Source of the DNA: Bacillota bacterium
GTDB lineage: Bacteria; Bacillota; DSM-12270; Thermacetogeniales; Thermacetogeniaceae
Reading direction: 5' to 3'
DNA: 64,000 nt
Assembly (NCBI GenBank): GCA_029907475.1
Contig: JARYLU010000013.1
Coordinates: 1 to 64,000, forward strand
Shown here: positions 18,064-27,656 of the stretch, in pieces
How the letters are laid out: every line of letters begins with the position of its first letter
How positions within the stretch are numbered: the stretch's first letter is position 1
Notes under the pieces: model-generated
The model's input: the letters and a program-made list of their open reading frames with translations, nothing else
Told to the model about the DNA's origin: nothing
Database searches by the model: none
Translations under genes and position numbers: made by a program

Positions 18064-19326
18064 TCAATCCTCTTCAGCAGTATCGGAGAAGAAGTTTTCG
18101 TCCTCTTCGAGGGTGCTGGCGACCAGATCTTCCGCTTCCGGAATAACCTCCTCATGGTACAGGTAGCAGATGTCCAGCGCCTCCAGGGTGGCCCTAATAC
18201 AGGTACGTACCGTGGGGCTATTAAGGTCATGCAACAACTTACCCACATTCAGGGAGGCGTCCCAGCCATAGGCCCGGCCGTGTATCAGGACCAGCTCCTC
18301 CAACAATCCTACCAGAGCCTCTTCGGTTACAGGCTTAATGATCGGGCACCGATCGCTGATAGTACCAATCTCAAAGAATTTCCCGATCTCATCCCGGGCA
18401 GTCTCCCCGAACTTTTCCAAAGCCAGTTCCGGCATCACTACCTCGTCATGCATCATGTTGGCCTTGACGCCTTTAACCTCTGTTGGATGCCACATCTCGT
18501 CGCGTAAGTTTTCAGCCGCGGCTGCTACTGTATAGATCGGGTAGCGCATGGTTCCCGACCAGTTGAGCAGCCAGTTCAGGTTGCGGTAAGCCTTGAGGCG
18601 GCTGATCTTGCCCAGCCTGCCGACCAGCTCCAGCTCATCGATCAGGATCACCCAGCCCCTGCAGCCGCAGAAGCAGATGGCGTCCGCCAACATTCCGAAC
18701 AAGGCGGTAGCGTCTTCACCGGCCTTGAAATTGCGCTCGAATCTGGGCATGGGCTGACCGCGGTAGACCTTGTGAATCCGCTTCAATTCACTGAGGGCGA
18801 CCTTTTCTCCCAGTAAGTAGCCATACAGCAGATCCTGCTCCTGGCCTTCAGCGTAAAAGTAATCCTCCAGGATGATCGCCGGCAGCGGGTGGCTGTAGCG
18901 CCCCGGCTTCATGATCTGGCTCTCCGGCAAGTCGGTGGCCTTTTTCTGATTGAGCTTGCGCTGCAGGCCGTAGACGGCGGAGTCCGGAGTACGCAGCAGC
19001 GGCGCCACCCGGCTGTAGAAATGACCCAGGTTGTGGCACGATACCTCCCGGCTCAGGGAGACCCGGCTCACCGCAAAACCCATCTCCAGGGCCAGGTGCT
19101 CGACGGTAGTCAGCACGTGGGTCTTGCCCTGACCGTAGCGTCCCCAGATCAGACGACCGGGTATGCCCTGCTCCTCACGGAGCAGTTCCAGGTCGTCCTG
19201 GATCATCTCTATCAGATCTTCTCTCAGCTCCGGCAGCGCCCTGGTAGAAACACGGGTCGGCACACCCGCCCGCAACGCCTCCACCACCCCCACCGCTTTC
19301 AGGCGCTCCTCATCGTAGGCGATCAT
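18064..19326 (-). CDS. BrxD-like (DUF2791-type) ATP-binding protein, second of pair
   Basis: 420 residues. Walker A is GRYGQGKTH (about residue 62) and Walker B is GWVILIDELEL (about 225). The spacing and flanks resemble the BREX ATPase BrxD and related DUF2791 proteins. VPTRVSTRALPELREDL at the start and an acidic C-terminus (STLEEDENFF) are also visible. The ATG at 19326 directly abuts the stop of the upstream ATPase gene. It shares only the ATPase framework with its neighbour, so the two probably form a hetero-oligomer. It is the last gene of the cassette. BREX types with BrxD also have PglZ nearby; this cassette has none of its own. Confidence 0.72.
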   Translation of the reverse strand: MIAYDEERLKAVGVVEALRAGVPTRVSTRALPELREDLIEMIQDDLELLREEQGIPGRLIWGRYGQGKTHVLTTVEHLALEMGFAVSRVSLSREVSCHNLGHFYSRVAPLLRTPDSAVYGLQRKLNQKKATDLPESQIMKPGRYSHPLPAIILEDYFYAEGQEQDLLYGYLLGEKVALSELKRIHKVYRGQPMPRFERNFKAGEDATALFGMLADAICFCGCRGWVILIDELELVGRLGKISRLKAYRNLNWLLNWSGTMRYPIYTVAAAAENLRDEMWHPTEVKGVKANMMHDEVVMPELALEKFGETARDEIGKFFEIGTISDRCPIIKPVTEEALVGLLEELVLIHGRAYGWDASLNVGKLLHDLNSPTVRTCIRATLEALDICYLYHEEVIPEAEDLVASTLEEDENFFSDTAEED

Positions 19327-20526
19327 CTATTCCCCCATCCTTTCCATCAGCAAGGCCGTTTCCATCACCCGTGCCCGCAGGTCGCTGTGGCCGCTCAGAT
19401 CCGGTAGTTCCCGGTAGCGGCGCCGGAACCCCGCTTCCTGCAGCAACTGGCTCAGCCTGGCTGCCACTTGTTGGGAAAAATCTTCCCCTTTTGCTTCATA
19501 AAGCAGATCGATATCCACAATGTCAGAGTATGGATTGAAGCGCTGTCCGCGCGCCAGGCCGGGATGCAGCCGCATCCAGAGCGCCTCGTAGCTCTGGAAG
19601 CCCCGCTTCACGTCCTCGACGATCTCCCTGCCCCCGGCCAGAATCAAAACAAATCCATGCAACAACTCGGTATCGTCGATCAGTTGCCTGAACAGTTCGC
19701 AGGTGTCCTTGACGGCATTACTCGTGTATAGATGCCGTCCGGTACCCGGCGCCGCCCTGGTTATCTCTTCGATGTCGTCGATCAGGACTACGAGCCCGGT
19801 CAGCCCGGCAGCGTTCAAGACCTGGATCAGCGAGTTCAACCAGGCCCGGGCGTTGGACTTCTGCAGCGTCTCAAAAAGGTTGGCAGACTTCTTCTCGGCC
19901 AGATTCAGCCTCCCGCCGCCCAGCCAGCGGAGCGCCGTCCTCAGTGGCTCATCCTGACCGTTAACCATCCTGGTGACGGTGGCCAGAAAACAGAAGGTGG
20001 TAAATGCCGGCCCGACGTCGAGGCCGCGAAAACACCGGCCGATGGCCGTCCTGATCTCCTTCATGGCATCACGGGCCGACCAGCCCTCCTTCTCCACCAA
20101 CAACGGCAGCAGGCGATCCGACCCGTCATACTCATCCTCACCATAACCCAGGTGTTCGGCCACGCGCCGGCACAGCCCGCGCACCAGCGCCTCCTTGTCG
20201 ATCTGCTCCACGATTGTCCGGTACAGGACCGGGAGATTGTTCAGGCGGTAGTCAATGTCCCGCAGTGATAGGTAGACCGCGGCGTAACCCAGTGCCCGGG
20301 CATCCTGCTCCACGCAGCGCAACAGGTGGGTCTTGCCGGTCCCCTTGCTGCCGACCAGCACCTTCACCTTGCTGCCGTGGCCGCGCCCGATAAAATTATA
20401 AAGATAATGCTCCTGGAAGCGGTCCAGCCAGTCAGCCCGCCCCTGCGTCATACCGGCCAGCAGTTCAGCGTTGGCAGGCGGGATGCCTGATTTCAGGTCT
20501 TCAAGATCGAGTTCGTCGATGCTCAT
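19327..20526 (-). CDS. BrxD-like ATP-binding protein, first of pair
   Basis: 399 residues. Walker A GSKGTGKTHLLR lies near residue 60 and Walker B LVVLIDDIEEI near 245. KVKVLVGSKGTGKTH and HLYTSNAVKDTCELFRQLID resemble DUF2791/BrxD-type AAA-like ATPases. LAGGREIVEDVKRGFQSYEALWMRL is a likely sensor region. ATG 20526 overlaps the upstream stop (ATGA), so translation is coupled. It is predicted cytoplasmic, with nucleotide-driven remodelling as the general family activity. Its biological target is unknown. Confidence 0.7.
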   Translation of the reverse strand: MSIDELDLEDLKSGIPPANAELLAGMTQGRADWLDRFQEHYLYNFIGRGHGSKVKVLVGSKGTGKTHLLRCVEQDARALGYAAVYLSLRDIDYRLNNLPVLYRTIVEQIDKEALVRGLCRRVAEHLGYGEDEYDGSDRLLPLLVEKEGWSARDAMKEIRTAIGRCFRGLDVGPAFTTFCFLATVTRMVNGQDEPLRTALRWLGGGRLNLAEKKSANLFETLQKSNARAWLNSLIQVLNAAGLTGLVVLIDDIEEITRAAPGTGRHLYTSNAVKDTCELFRQLIDDTELLHGFVLILAGGREIVEDVKRGFQSYEALWMRLHPGLARGQRFNPYSDIVDIDLLYEAKGEDFSQQVAARLSQLLQEAGFRRRYRELPDLSGHSDLRARVMETALLMERMGE

Positions 20527-21338
20527 GGCTGTGCCTCCTCCCGGCGTTCATTCTCCAGGTGGACGATCAGGCTGCTGAGCCGGCTTTCCCGGCCCTGGCT
20601 GTCAATCACCAGCAAGGCGTGGCCCTGGTTACGGGCAAAGCCGAATTCGAACCGGTAGCCCTGGTACCTGATCTCGAACTGTTCCTTCAGCCGTCCCAGG
20701 TCGTAGATATACAGCTCCTTCGGATACTCCTGCCGGGCAGAGCGGCGCACTGTCAACAGTTCGTAGATCGTGGTCAGCGACACCGCACGACCCCACAGCA
20801 CCTCGTTTTGCCGGTAGGCCATCCGGTTGCCGATCCGGTAGGCATCCAGCAATTCCCTGCAGAACTGCTGCGAGTCGAACTTCTTCTCCACCAGCTTCTT
20901 GTACCGGGCCGCCACCCAGGCGGCCACCTGCTGGGGGGCGAGGGCGAATGTCCGTTCGCTCTTACGGCCGACGGACAGGATCACCGCTTCCTGCCCGGGA
21001 TCTACAGTTAATTTGAAGGGGATCAATTCATACCTGGGATAGCTGCCCTGAATCGGTAGACCCGCCTCCCGCAGGGCTGTTTCCAAAGCGCCGGGGTAGT
21101 CGGCGCCCGCTACGTACTCCTGCTCTGCCTTCAGGGCATTGACAACCTCCGGCGTCATTTCCTCGTGCCTGGCTACCAGCAGCCTGGCGTCCTCACCCAA
21201 TGCTGCCAGCATCTTTTTCAAAGTCTTGAAGTCCCAATTCTCAACTGCTTTTTTGGTTATATTCAGGTTTTTAAGCAAGCGCTTGTCGATAGCCGCCAGT
21301 TCACCGATGGCCGCCTTGGCCGCCTGTAGATTCACCAT
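20523..21338 (-). CDS. unrecognised protein of the two-ATPase cassette
   Basis: 271 residues from ATG 21338 (GGAGGCTGG upstream). The N-terminus is helical and Lys/Ala-rich (1-80). After about residue 100 it becomes mixed alpha/beta with many aromatic and charged residues (YELIPFKLTVDP, SERTFALAPQQVAAWVAARYK, FEIRYQGYRFEFGFARNQG). There are no catalytic motifs, membrane segments or metal-binding cysteines that I can identify. It ends within the start codon of the first ATPase gene, so it is part of the same operon and probably the same complex. Confidence 0.65.
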   Translation of the reverse strand: MVNLQAAKAAIGELAAIDKRLLKNLNITKKAVENWDFKTLKKMLAALGEDARLLVARHEEMTPEVVNALKAEQEYVAGADYPGALETALREAGLPIQGSYPRYELIPFKLTVDPGQEAVILSVGRKSERTFALAPQQVAAWVAARYKKLVEKKFDSQQFCRELLDAYRIGNRMAYRQNEVLWGRAVSLTTIYELLTVRRSARQEYPKELYIYDLGRLKEQFEIRYQGYRFEFGFARNQGHALLVIDSQGRESRLSSLIVHLENERREEAQP

Positions 21339-21459
21339 GTTTATCCAGCCTCCAACTCCTGAAATATTTTTGCCTCTAAATCCTGAAGGCTTTTGCCTCC
21401 TATCCTCACCACATCACCGCCCGGTAATGCAAGCAACCGGGGAGCCAACAATCCCCCTT

Positions 21460-22584
21460 TCACCTGCTCCTGCCTTTATGCGATCTTGCCAGATCTTTCA
21501 CCAAACGCAGGACTGCCCTCTGGATGCCCGGGGTGAGTTCAACAAAGTAATCACAGAGTTCAAAGGTCAGTATTCCCGACTCCTGTCCCAGGGCTACAGG
21601 ACCTCCATCATCGTGATCGGTACCGCCGCGCCCGCAAGCGGGCACCCGCTCGTCGCCGCCGCGCCCGCAAGCGCGCCCAGAGGGCACCCGGCCGGGTCCG
21701 CGCCCGCCGGGTACCCGCTTTAGTGGGTGGGGCACCCACCGGGCGCGGTCATCTTCATCGCTTTCGTCATCGGCATCCTCATGTCCGCCACCTACAACAG
21801 CGCTCGATGTAACCGGACGCCTCTCGCCAGCCTCCACATCACTGCCCGGTAATCCCGAAGGGCTTGTCCACCTGACGCCCTGCTGCGCCTCCCGGTTCTG
21901 GACAGCCATGCTCCTCTTGACAGGCGCCGCCTGGTATGAAATTCCCCCCATCAACTGCAACCAGGCGCTGACGAGGCGCGCCTCCTCCTGCTGCACCAGT
22001 TGAACAGCGGTGTCGTAGTCGCCACGCTGTCGCAGCAGGGAGGCGCCGGATTCAACGTTCATGTAGCTCGGGGACAATAGGGCAGCATCGAGACTGGACA
22101 GGATCTCGGAGGAGGGGAGACTACTGCCGAGACGCTCGATCTGACTGAGGTAGGAGAACGAAACACCGCTTCGCTGCTCCAGTTGCCGGAGGGAGATGCC
22201 CTGACTATCGCGTAGCCGGGACAGGGTTTTGGCGATCCTGGCCTTGCACAGCAGTTCCAGAATTCCGGCCTCAAGACGTCCGAGATGGCTCTGCTTGAGA
22301 AGATTCATCCTGTTGACGGTGACACCGGCGCCGGAATGTGTTTCCATCTCCCGCACCACCCGCCTGTCATGCCTGCGGATGATCGCTGCCAGGCCGGCCA
22401 GCGTGGGTTCCGGGTCGAGACCGGCCTTCTTGTCGTTCGTCGCCGCCAGGCTGAGCTCCTTGAGGAATTGCTCGGCCGAAAAAACAGGCAAGGCATCTGA
22501 CGGGCAGTCGTTCTTATCCAATGCCTGTTGACATTTTTTCAGCCACTCTCTGAAGTTGAAGGCCAGCTTCTTAAGTTCGCCCAT
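21460..22584 (-). CDS. helix-turn-helix (XRE-like) protein with repeat-rich C-terminal region
   Basis: About 374 residues from ATG 22584; earlier in-frame starts up to 22716 exist. A helix-turn-helix of XRE type lies near residues 145-190 (LSRLRDSQGISLRQLEQRSG, VSFSYLSQIERLG). The preceding 130 residues are helical. The segment encoded by 21620-21765 is low-complexity (Gly, Arg, Pro) and corresponds to a GC-rich DNA repeat. A more normal stretch resumes at FELCDYFVELTPGIQRAVLRLVKDLAR. It heads the two-ATPase cassette and faces the BREX operon across a 750-bp gap, so it could regulate either or both. Confidence 0.65.
   Translation of the reverse strand: MGELKKLAFNFREWLKKCQQALDKNDCPSDALPVFSAEQFLKELSLAATNDKKAGLDPEPTLAGLAAIIRRHDRRVVREMETHSGAGVTVNRMNLLKQSHLGRLEAGILELLCKARIAKTLSRLRDSQGISLRQLEQRSGVSFSYLSQIERLGSSLPSSEILSSLDAALLSPSYMNVESGASLLRQRGDYDTAVQLVQQEEARLVSAWLQLMGGISYQAAPVKRSMAVQNREAQQGVRWTSPSGLPGSDVEAGERRPVTSSAVVGGGHEDADDESDEDDRARWVPHPLKRVPGGRGPGRVPSGRACGRGGDERVPACGRGGTDHDDGGPVALGQESGILTFELCDYFVELTPGIQRAVLRLVKDLARSHKGRSR
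21620..21765. repeat. GC-rich short-period repeat inside the HTH gene
   Basis: Imperfect repeats of CCGCCGCGCCCGCAAGCG and of GGGCACCCG/CGGGTACCCG units in both orientations, giving strong inverted repeats such as GTGGGTGGGGCACCCACC. It keeps the reading frame open but encodes Gly/Arg/Pro-rich sequence unlike the rest of the protein. This suggests a small palindromic repeat inserted in a coding region. Confidence 0.6.
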
Positions 22585-23338
22585 TTCCCCTCCAGTGCCC
22601 ATCAAACGTCCATGGTTTTTCATGCTACGGTGGATCATCTTTCTTGTTTCTTGCTGGCAATCCACCTGTCTCCCATGTTCGCCCCCAGTAGCTTGAGGGC
22701 TCCCGCAAAACAGCATCGCTAGATAGAAATCTTGTGCACTATGATCGTCTATTATATGTACACACTATCAGCAAACAGGTATACTTGTCAATACTTTCCT
22801 ATAAAATTTGCAGGGATCTAACTTCCGGTAGAAATTGGCCTCGCAGCCTAACTGCTCAAGCAGGGCCTTAAGAATGGGTTATCGTACTTGCTAGAAGCGA
22901 GGAGATAGTGTCTCTGGCAAGCCGTTTTGCCGAAGTTGTTCTGGAAAAATTGGGTGGCTGAAAATCTTAGTATGGGGCTTGAAAGGGGATTTACAAAATA
23001 AGGTAGTCTTGACACAATAAATCTAGACAGTCTAGATTGTTTGAGGCGAACACTATGAGTATGGAATGGCAACTTCGAGAAGCAATTAATCGGTTCAATT
23101 TGGAATTACTTATTGAGTGCAACCTGGGAAATCGAACCAGAGATTGAGATGGCTGCAGGTGAGCGATCAATTTGAAGAGATCATTGATAAAATGTTGCAG
23201 GATTATGGAGGAATTTGTAGAAAAAGGTATCAGCAACCAGATTACCTAGGATTTGAAACGAATGACCGGGGGGAAGTCATAGCCGAGGCCGAGGTTTCAA
23301 GGTTGCACACTTCGACGTTAGCGTTAGGAGAAATCAGA
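22585..23338. other. divergent control region between the two-ATPase cassette and BREX
   Basis: AT-rich compared with both flanks. It holds the BREX promoter and palindrome at 23009-23038. Downstream, a 30-codon frame starts at ATG 23055 and stops at 23147. A GTG frame from 23117 runs into brxF in phase; its first 74 codons are not typical of BrxF, so this part may be a leader or a decayed short gene. No other gene is supported. Confidence 0.5.
23009..23038 (+). promoter_or_regulatory. promoter of the BREX operon with overlapping 19-bp palindromic operator
   Basis: The -35 box TTGACA (23009-23014) is perfect; the best -10 is TAGATT (23033-23038) at 18-bp spacing. A perfect palindrome AATCTAGACAGTCTAGATT occupies 23020-23038, filling the spacer and covering the -10. 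This is the classical layout for repression by a dimeric helix-turn-helix protein. The HTH product encoded at 21460-22584 is the nearest candidate. Confidence 0.75.
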
Positions 23339-23830
23339 ATGGCAGAGCTACTTGCCGATCAGGTTATGCAAAAAATCATCCATGCAAATGAACTTTATTA
23401 CCGTCTTATAATATTGGCAGCACCAGCCGGCTCAGGAAAAACCGCAATACTCCAAGGAATTCAGGAACGGAAGGGCTACCCTCTGGTAAACGTTAACCTG
23501 GAACTTTCCCACCGCATGCTTGAACTTACCGAACGCCAGCGGGCACTACAGCTTCCTCGCTTACTTTCGGAAATCGTGAACGCTTCTGGCGGCGATGTAG
23601 TTCTGCTCGATAACATTGAATTGCTATTTGATGTGTCCCTCAAACAGGACCCGCTGCGGCTCCTCCAAGGACTTTCACGAAACAAGACGCTAGTCGTGGC
23701 CTGGAACGGATCTGCGGGCAGCGGCTACTTGACCTATGCCATGCCGGAACACCCTGAATACCGAAGATACGTAATCCGTGATTTGCTGATCGTTAGCCCG
23801 GAGAAATCAGAAGTGATGAGTGGAAAGTGA
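23339..23830 (+). CDS. brxF: BREX type 3 small P-loop ATPase BrxF
   Basis: 163 residues from ATG 23339 (TAGGAG 8 nt upstream), close to the usual BrxF length. GSGKT at 31-35 forms the P-loop, and [13 protein letters not shown] is the Walker B region. It is the first core gene of the BREX-3 order brxF-brxC-pglX-brxH-pglZ-brxA. The frame extends upstream to GTG 23117, but the added 74 residues are not expected for the family. The last codons fall inside an inverted repeat (23812-23885), so the natural C-terminus may have been altered slightly. Confidence 0.8.
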   Translation: MAELLADQVMQKIIHANELYYRLIILAAPAGSGKTAILQGIQERKGYPLVNVNLELSHRMLELTERQRALQLPRLLSEIVNASGGDVVLLDNIELLFDVSLKQDPLRLLQGLSRNKTLVVAWNGSAGSGYLTYAMPEHPEYRRYVIRDLLIVSPEKSEVMSGK

Positions 23831-23885
23831 TGGGTGATGAGCAAAGGCACATACACTCATCACTCAGTCCTCATCACTCATCACT
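23812..23885. repeat. large imperfect inverted repeat between brxF and brxC
   Basis: Two arms of about 30 nt built from GTGATGAG units (AGTGATGAG..GTGATGAG and CTCATCACT..CTCATCACT) with a loop of about 14 nt. It covers the brxF stop codon and ends 31 nt before the brxC start. In RNA it would form a long hairpin. It resembles a miniature palindromic repeat that landed inside the operon. Confidence 0.75.
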
Positions 23886-23916
23886 TATGGGCAAAACCGC
23901 ATGGGGGGGGAACGCG

Positions 23917-26900
23917 ATGAAATATGGGGACTTAATCCAGTTCGAACCTATCGAGTCCGTAGTGCAATTGCGGGAAGCCGACAAAGCTACTGCCGCCCGG
24001 CAGCTTGTCCAGACCTATGTCATCTCCAAGGAGATGGCTGAGAGGCTGGTCAACCTCGTCATTCCCCAGCTTCAGTTTGATCAGCCGGTCGATAACAAGG
24101 GGCTTCTGGTCGTTGGCAACTACGGTACCGGCAAGTCTCATCTGATGTCGGTGATCTCCGCCGTAGCGGAGAACGGAGAGCTTTCTTCCCATCTCAACGA
24201 TAGCAACGTTGCCAGCGCAGCGGGGAAAATCGGAGGCTGTTTCAAGGTGGTGCGAACCGAAATTGGGGCGACCACTATGTCCTTGCGTGACATTCTAGTG
24301 GCCGAACTGGAGGAGCGCCTGGCGGCTTTAGGGGTGACCTATACATTCCCATCGGCGGCTCAATTATCCAACAATAAGCGGGCCTTCGAAGAGATGATGT
24401 CCGTTTTCCACCAGGAATACCCTGACCATGGCCTGCTCCTGGTGGTGGATGAATTGCTCGACTACCTCCGTACACGAAAAGATCAGGAACTCATCCTCGA
24501 CCTGAACTTCCTCCGGGAGGTCGGCGAAGTCTGCAAGGACCTGCGCTTTCGCTTTATCGCTGGTGTGCAGGAGGCCATCTTTGACAGCCCTCGCTTTTCC
24601 TTCGTGGCGGACAGTATCCGCCGGGTAAAGGACCGTTTCGAGCAAATCCTTATTGCCCGCAAGGACGTCAAATTCGTGGTATCCGAGCGGCTTCTCAAAA
24701 AAACCGGCGAACAGCAGGCGAAAATCCGCGCATACCTGACTCCCTTTGCAAAGTTCTACGGTCGCATGAATGAGCGCATGAACGAGTTTGTCCGCCTCTT
24801 CCCGGTGCATCCCGACTACATTGACACCTTTGAGCGGGTCACCGCAGTGGAGAAGCGCGAGGTGCTCAAGACCCTTTCCCTGTCCATGAAGAAGCTGCTC
24901 AATCAAGATGTCCCGGACGACCGCCCCGGGTTAATCGCCTACGACGGCTACTGGCTGAACCTTCGTGAAAACCCGTCCTTCCGCGCAGTGCCTGATATCA
25001 AGGCGGTAATCGATTGCAGCCAGGTGCTGGAGGCCCGCATTCAGCAGGCCTTCACCCGGCCCGCCTACAAGCCCATGGCGCTGCGGCTGATCCATGCCCT
25101 ATCCGTCCACCGGCTGACTACGGGCGATATCTATGCCCCCCTGGGCGCAACGGCGGAGGAACTGCGTGACAGCCTCTGCCTCTACCAGCCCGGAATCGAG
25201 GACTTAGGCGGCGACCCGGCTGATGATTTACTCTCCCAGGTGGAAACTGTCCTGCGGGAAATACACAAGACGGTAAGCGGCCAGTTCATCTCGTCGAACC
25301 CGGACAACCGCCAATATTACCTTGATCTGAAGAAGACTGATGACTACGACGCTTTAATCGAAAAGCGCGCAGATAGCCTGGATGACTCCCAGCTAGACCG
25401 CTACTACTACGAGGCCCTGAAACGGGTCATGGAGTGCACAGACCAGACCTACAGAACCGGCTATAAAATCTGGCAACACGAGCTTGAATGGCTGGAGCGG
25501 AAAGCCGCGCGCCAAGGGTACCTCTTTTTCGGCGCGCCCAACGAGCGCTCCACAGCCGTTCCGCCACGCGACTTCTACCTCTATTTCATCCAGCCCTTCG
25601 ATGCGCCGCGCTTCACGGATGAAAAGAAGCCTGACGAGGTATTCCTACGTCTTATAAACAAGGATGAAGCCTTTCACACAGCACTGCGGAGCTATGCCGC
25701 AGCCCTTGATCTGGCTTCCACCGCCTCGGGCCATGCCAAGTCCACCTATGAATCCAAGGCGTCGAGCTTCCTGCGGGAATTGGTGCAGTGGCTAAAGGAA
25801 AACATGATTACGGCCTTCGAGGTTAACTATCAGGGACGTGCCAAGCCCCTTATTGATTGGGCCAAGGGGAAATCAATCCGGGAACTGTCTGGTATTGCCC
25901 TTAACGAGCGGATCAACTTTCGCGACCTCATCAACACCATCGCCGGTATCTGTCTCGGGGCGTATTTCCAGGACCAGGCTCCTGAATACCCCTGCTTCTC
26001 GGTGCTCATCACCGGAGCCAACCGGGTGCAGGCTGCCCAGGACGCTCTGCGGGCCATCGCCGGGCAAAAGCCGACCAAGCAGGCAACCGCAGTGCTGGAT
26101 GCCCTTGAACTTCTTGACGGCGATAAACTTGATCCGTACCGGTCGAAATACGCCCAGCACATCCTCGACATTGCGAAAAAGAAGGGCCATGGCCAAGTGG
26201 TCAACCGTTCCGAGCTTATCCAGGACATCCTTGGGGTGGAATACCTTGCCCCAAAGACCTTGCGTCTCGAGCCCGAATGGGCCGTGGTGGTCCTGGCGGC
26301 ACTGGTTTACTCTGGAGAGCTGGTGCTGGCCATTCCAGGCAAGAAGTTCGACGCCACAGGGCTTCCCCAACTGGCCGGAACCGGCATCGAGGAACTGGCC
26401 CTGTTCAAGCACATCGAGCGGCCTAAAGACTGGAACCTACCGGCCCTTAAGGCCTTGTTTGAGCTGCTCGGGCTTACACCGGGCATGGCGCAGCTGGTTA
26501 CCCAGGGGAAAGAAGAGCCTGTTCATGAGCTGCAGAAAGCAGTAACCAGCACGGTGGATAGGTTGGTGCTTGTTCAGCAGAGCGTGCACAAAGGACTGTC
26601 CTTCTGGGGCCGGAGTTTGCTGGCCGAGAGTGAAGCCCAGAAGCTGCGCTCCCAGCTTAATGAGACCAAGGCCTTTCTGGAATCAATCCAGGTCTATACA
26701 TCTCCCGGCAAGCTCAAGAACTTCCGTTACGAAGCCCAGGAGGTAAGCAGGCATCACGACGGGCTTCAGGTCTTGGAAGAGATTGATTCCCTCCAGAAAC
26801 TAGTAACTGACCTCGGGGTCACAGCAGCATATCTTTCCACGGCCGAGGCGGTCCTGCCCAGCGGGCATGAGTGGATCGATAAGATGAAGGCGGTGCGTGA

Positions 26901-27645
26901 CGAGGTCCTCGGACAGATCAGCGATCCGTCCAAGCGTGGCACGGTAGCCTTCCGCCAGGAGACTCAGCGCAAGCTCTCTGACCTGAAAAAAGCCTACCTG
27001 CAGGCGTACCTGGGCCTGCATACCAAGGCGCGGTTGGGCGTCAACGAGGATAAGCGCAAGGCCAAGCTCATGGGGGATGAACGTTTGAAAGTCCTGCAAA
27101 AACTCTCCACTATCGACCTTATGCCCCGCCAACACCTGACCGATTTCCAGAACCGTCTGGCGGGTCTCAAGAGCTGCTTCGCAATCACCGAGCCGGAGCT
27201 TGACGCCTCGCCCGTGTGCCCGCATTGCAGTTACAAGCCTGCCGCAGAACCACCGGCGGCACCAGCAAGCTCGGTCCTGGACGGTCTGGATGACGAGCTC
27301 GACAAACTGGTAGAGAACTGGACCCAGACGCTTCTTACCAACCTGGAGGACCCGACTACACGGGCCAACTTGGATCTGCTCAAGCCCGAGCCGCGGAAGC
27401 TGGTGGACGGCTTCATCAAAAAGCGCTCGCTACCGGACGACCTTGACCAGGATTTCATCCACGCCCTGCAGGAGGTGCTCTCCGGGCTGCTCAAGGTATC
27501 GGTAAAGACTGCCGACCTGCGCGCAGCGCTGCTCGCTGGCGGCTCACCGGTCACCCCGGCGGAGATGAAGAAGCGATTTGAGGAATACCTGGACGAGCTC
27601 ACCAGGGGGAAGGAGCCCGGCAAAGTACGGATCGTACTCGAATAG
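23917..27645 (+). CDS. brxC: BREX type 3 large ATPase BrxC (DUF6079-like)
   Basis: 1242 residues from ATG 23917 behind a run of eight G; the frame opens earlier at 23827, but only across the inverted repeat. Walker A is GNYGTGKSH (about 67-75) and Walker B is [13 protein letters not shown] (about 173). Long helical regions follow. One C-x2-C pair is present near 1100 (VCPHCSYKP). BrxC is the giant ATPase essential for BREX defence and for BREX methylation in characterised systems. Size and position match type 3. It precedes pglXI by 11 bp. Confidence 0.9.
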   Translation: MKYGDLIQFEPIESVVQLREADKATAARQLVQTYVISKEMAERLVNLVIPQLQFDQPVDNKGLLVVGNYGTGKSHLMSVISAVAENGELSSHLNDSNVASAAGKIGGCFKVVRTEIGATTMSLRDILVAELEERLAALGVTYTFPSAAQLSNNKRAFEEMMSVFHQEYPDHGLLLVVDELLDYLRTRKDQELILDLNFLREVGEVCKDLRFRFIAGVQEAIFDSPRFSFVADSIRRVKDRFEQILIARKDVKFVVSERLLKKTGEQQAKIRAYLTPFAKFYGRMNERMNEFVRLFPVHPDYIDTFERVTAVEKREVLKTLSLSMKKLLNQDVPDDRPGLIAYDGYWLNLRENPSFRAVPDIKAVIDCSQVLEARIQQAFTRPAYKPMALRLIHALSVHRLTTGDIYAPLGATAEELRDSLCLYQPGIEDLGGDPADDLLSQVETVLREIHKTVSGQFISSNPDNRQYYLDLKKTDDYDALIEKRADSLDDSQLDRYYYEALKRVMECTDQTYRTGYKIWQHELEWLERKAARQGYLFFGAPNERSTAVPPRDFYLYFIQPFDAPRFTDEKKPDEVFLRLINKDEAFHTALRSYAAALDLASTASGHAKSTYESKASSFLRELVQWLKENMITAFEVNYQGRAKPLIDWAKGKSIRELSGIALNERINFRDLINTIAGICLGAYFQDQAPEYPCFSVLITGANRVQAAQDALRAIAGQKPTKQATAVLDALELLDGDKLDPYRSKYAQHILDIAKKKGHGQVVNRSELIQDILGVEYLAPKTLRLEPEWAVVVLAALVYSGELVLAIPGKKFDATGLPQLAGTGIEELALFKHIERPKDWNLPALKALFELLGLTPGMAQLVTQGKEEPVHELQKAVTSTVDRLVLVQQSVHKGLSFWGRSLLAESEAQKLRSQLNETKAFLESIQVYTSPGKLKNFRYEAQEVSRHHDGLQVLEEIDSLQKLVTDLGVTAAYLSTAEAVLPSGHEWIDKMKAVRDEVLGQISDPSKRGTVAFRQETQRKLSDLKKAYLQAYLGLHTKARLGVNEDKRKAKLMGDERLKVLQKLSTIDLMPRQHLTDFQNRLAGLKSCFAITEPELDASPVCPHCSYKPAAEPPAAPASSVLDGLDDELDKLVENWTQTLLTNLEDPTTRANLDLLKPEPRKLVDGFIKKRSLPDDLDQDFIHALQEVLSGLLKVSVKTADLRAALLAGGSPVTPAEMKKRFEEYLDELTRGKEPGKVRIVLE

Positions 27646-27656
27646 GAGCGGTTGAC

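Noticed and set aside
23117-23338. N-terminal extension of brxF from GTG 23117
   Set aside because: A better ribosome site and the usual family length support ATG 23339; the upstream part may be a leader or decayed gene.
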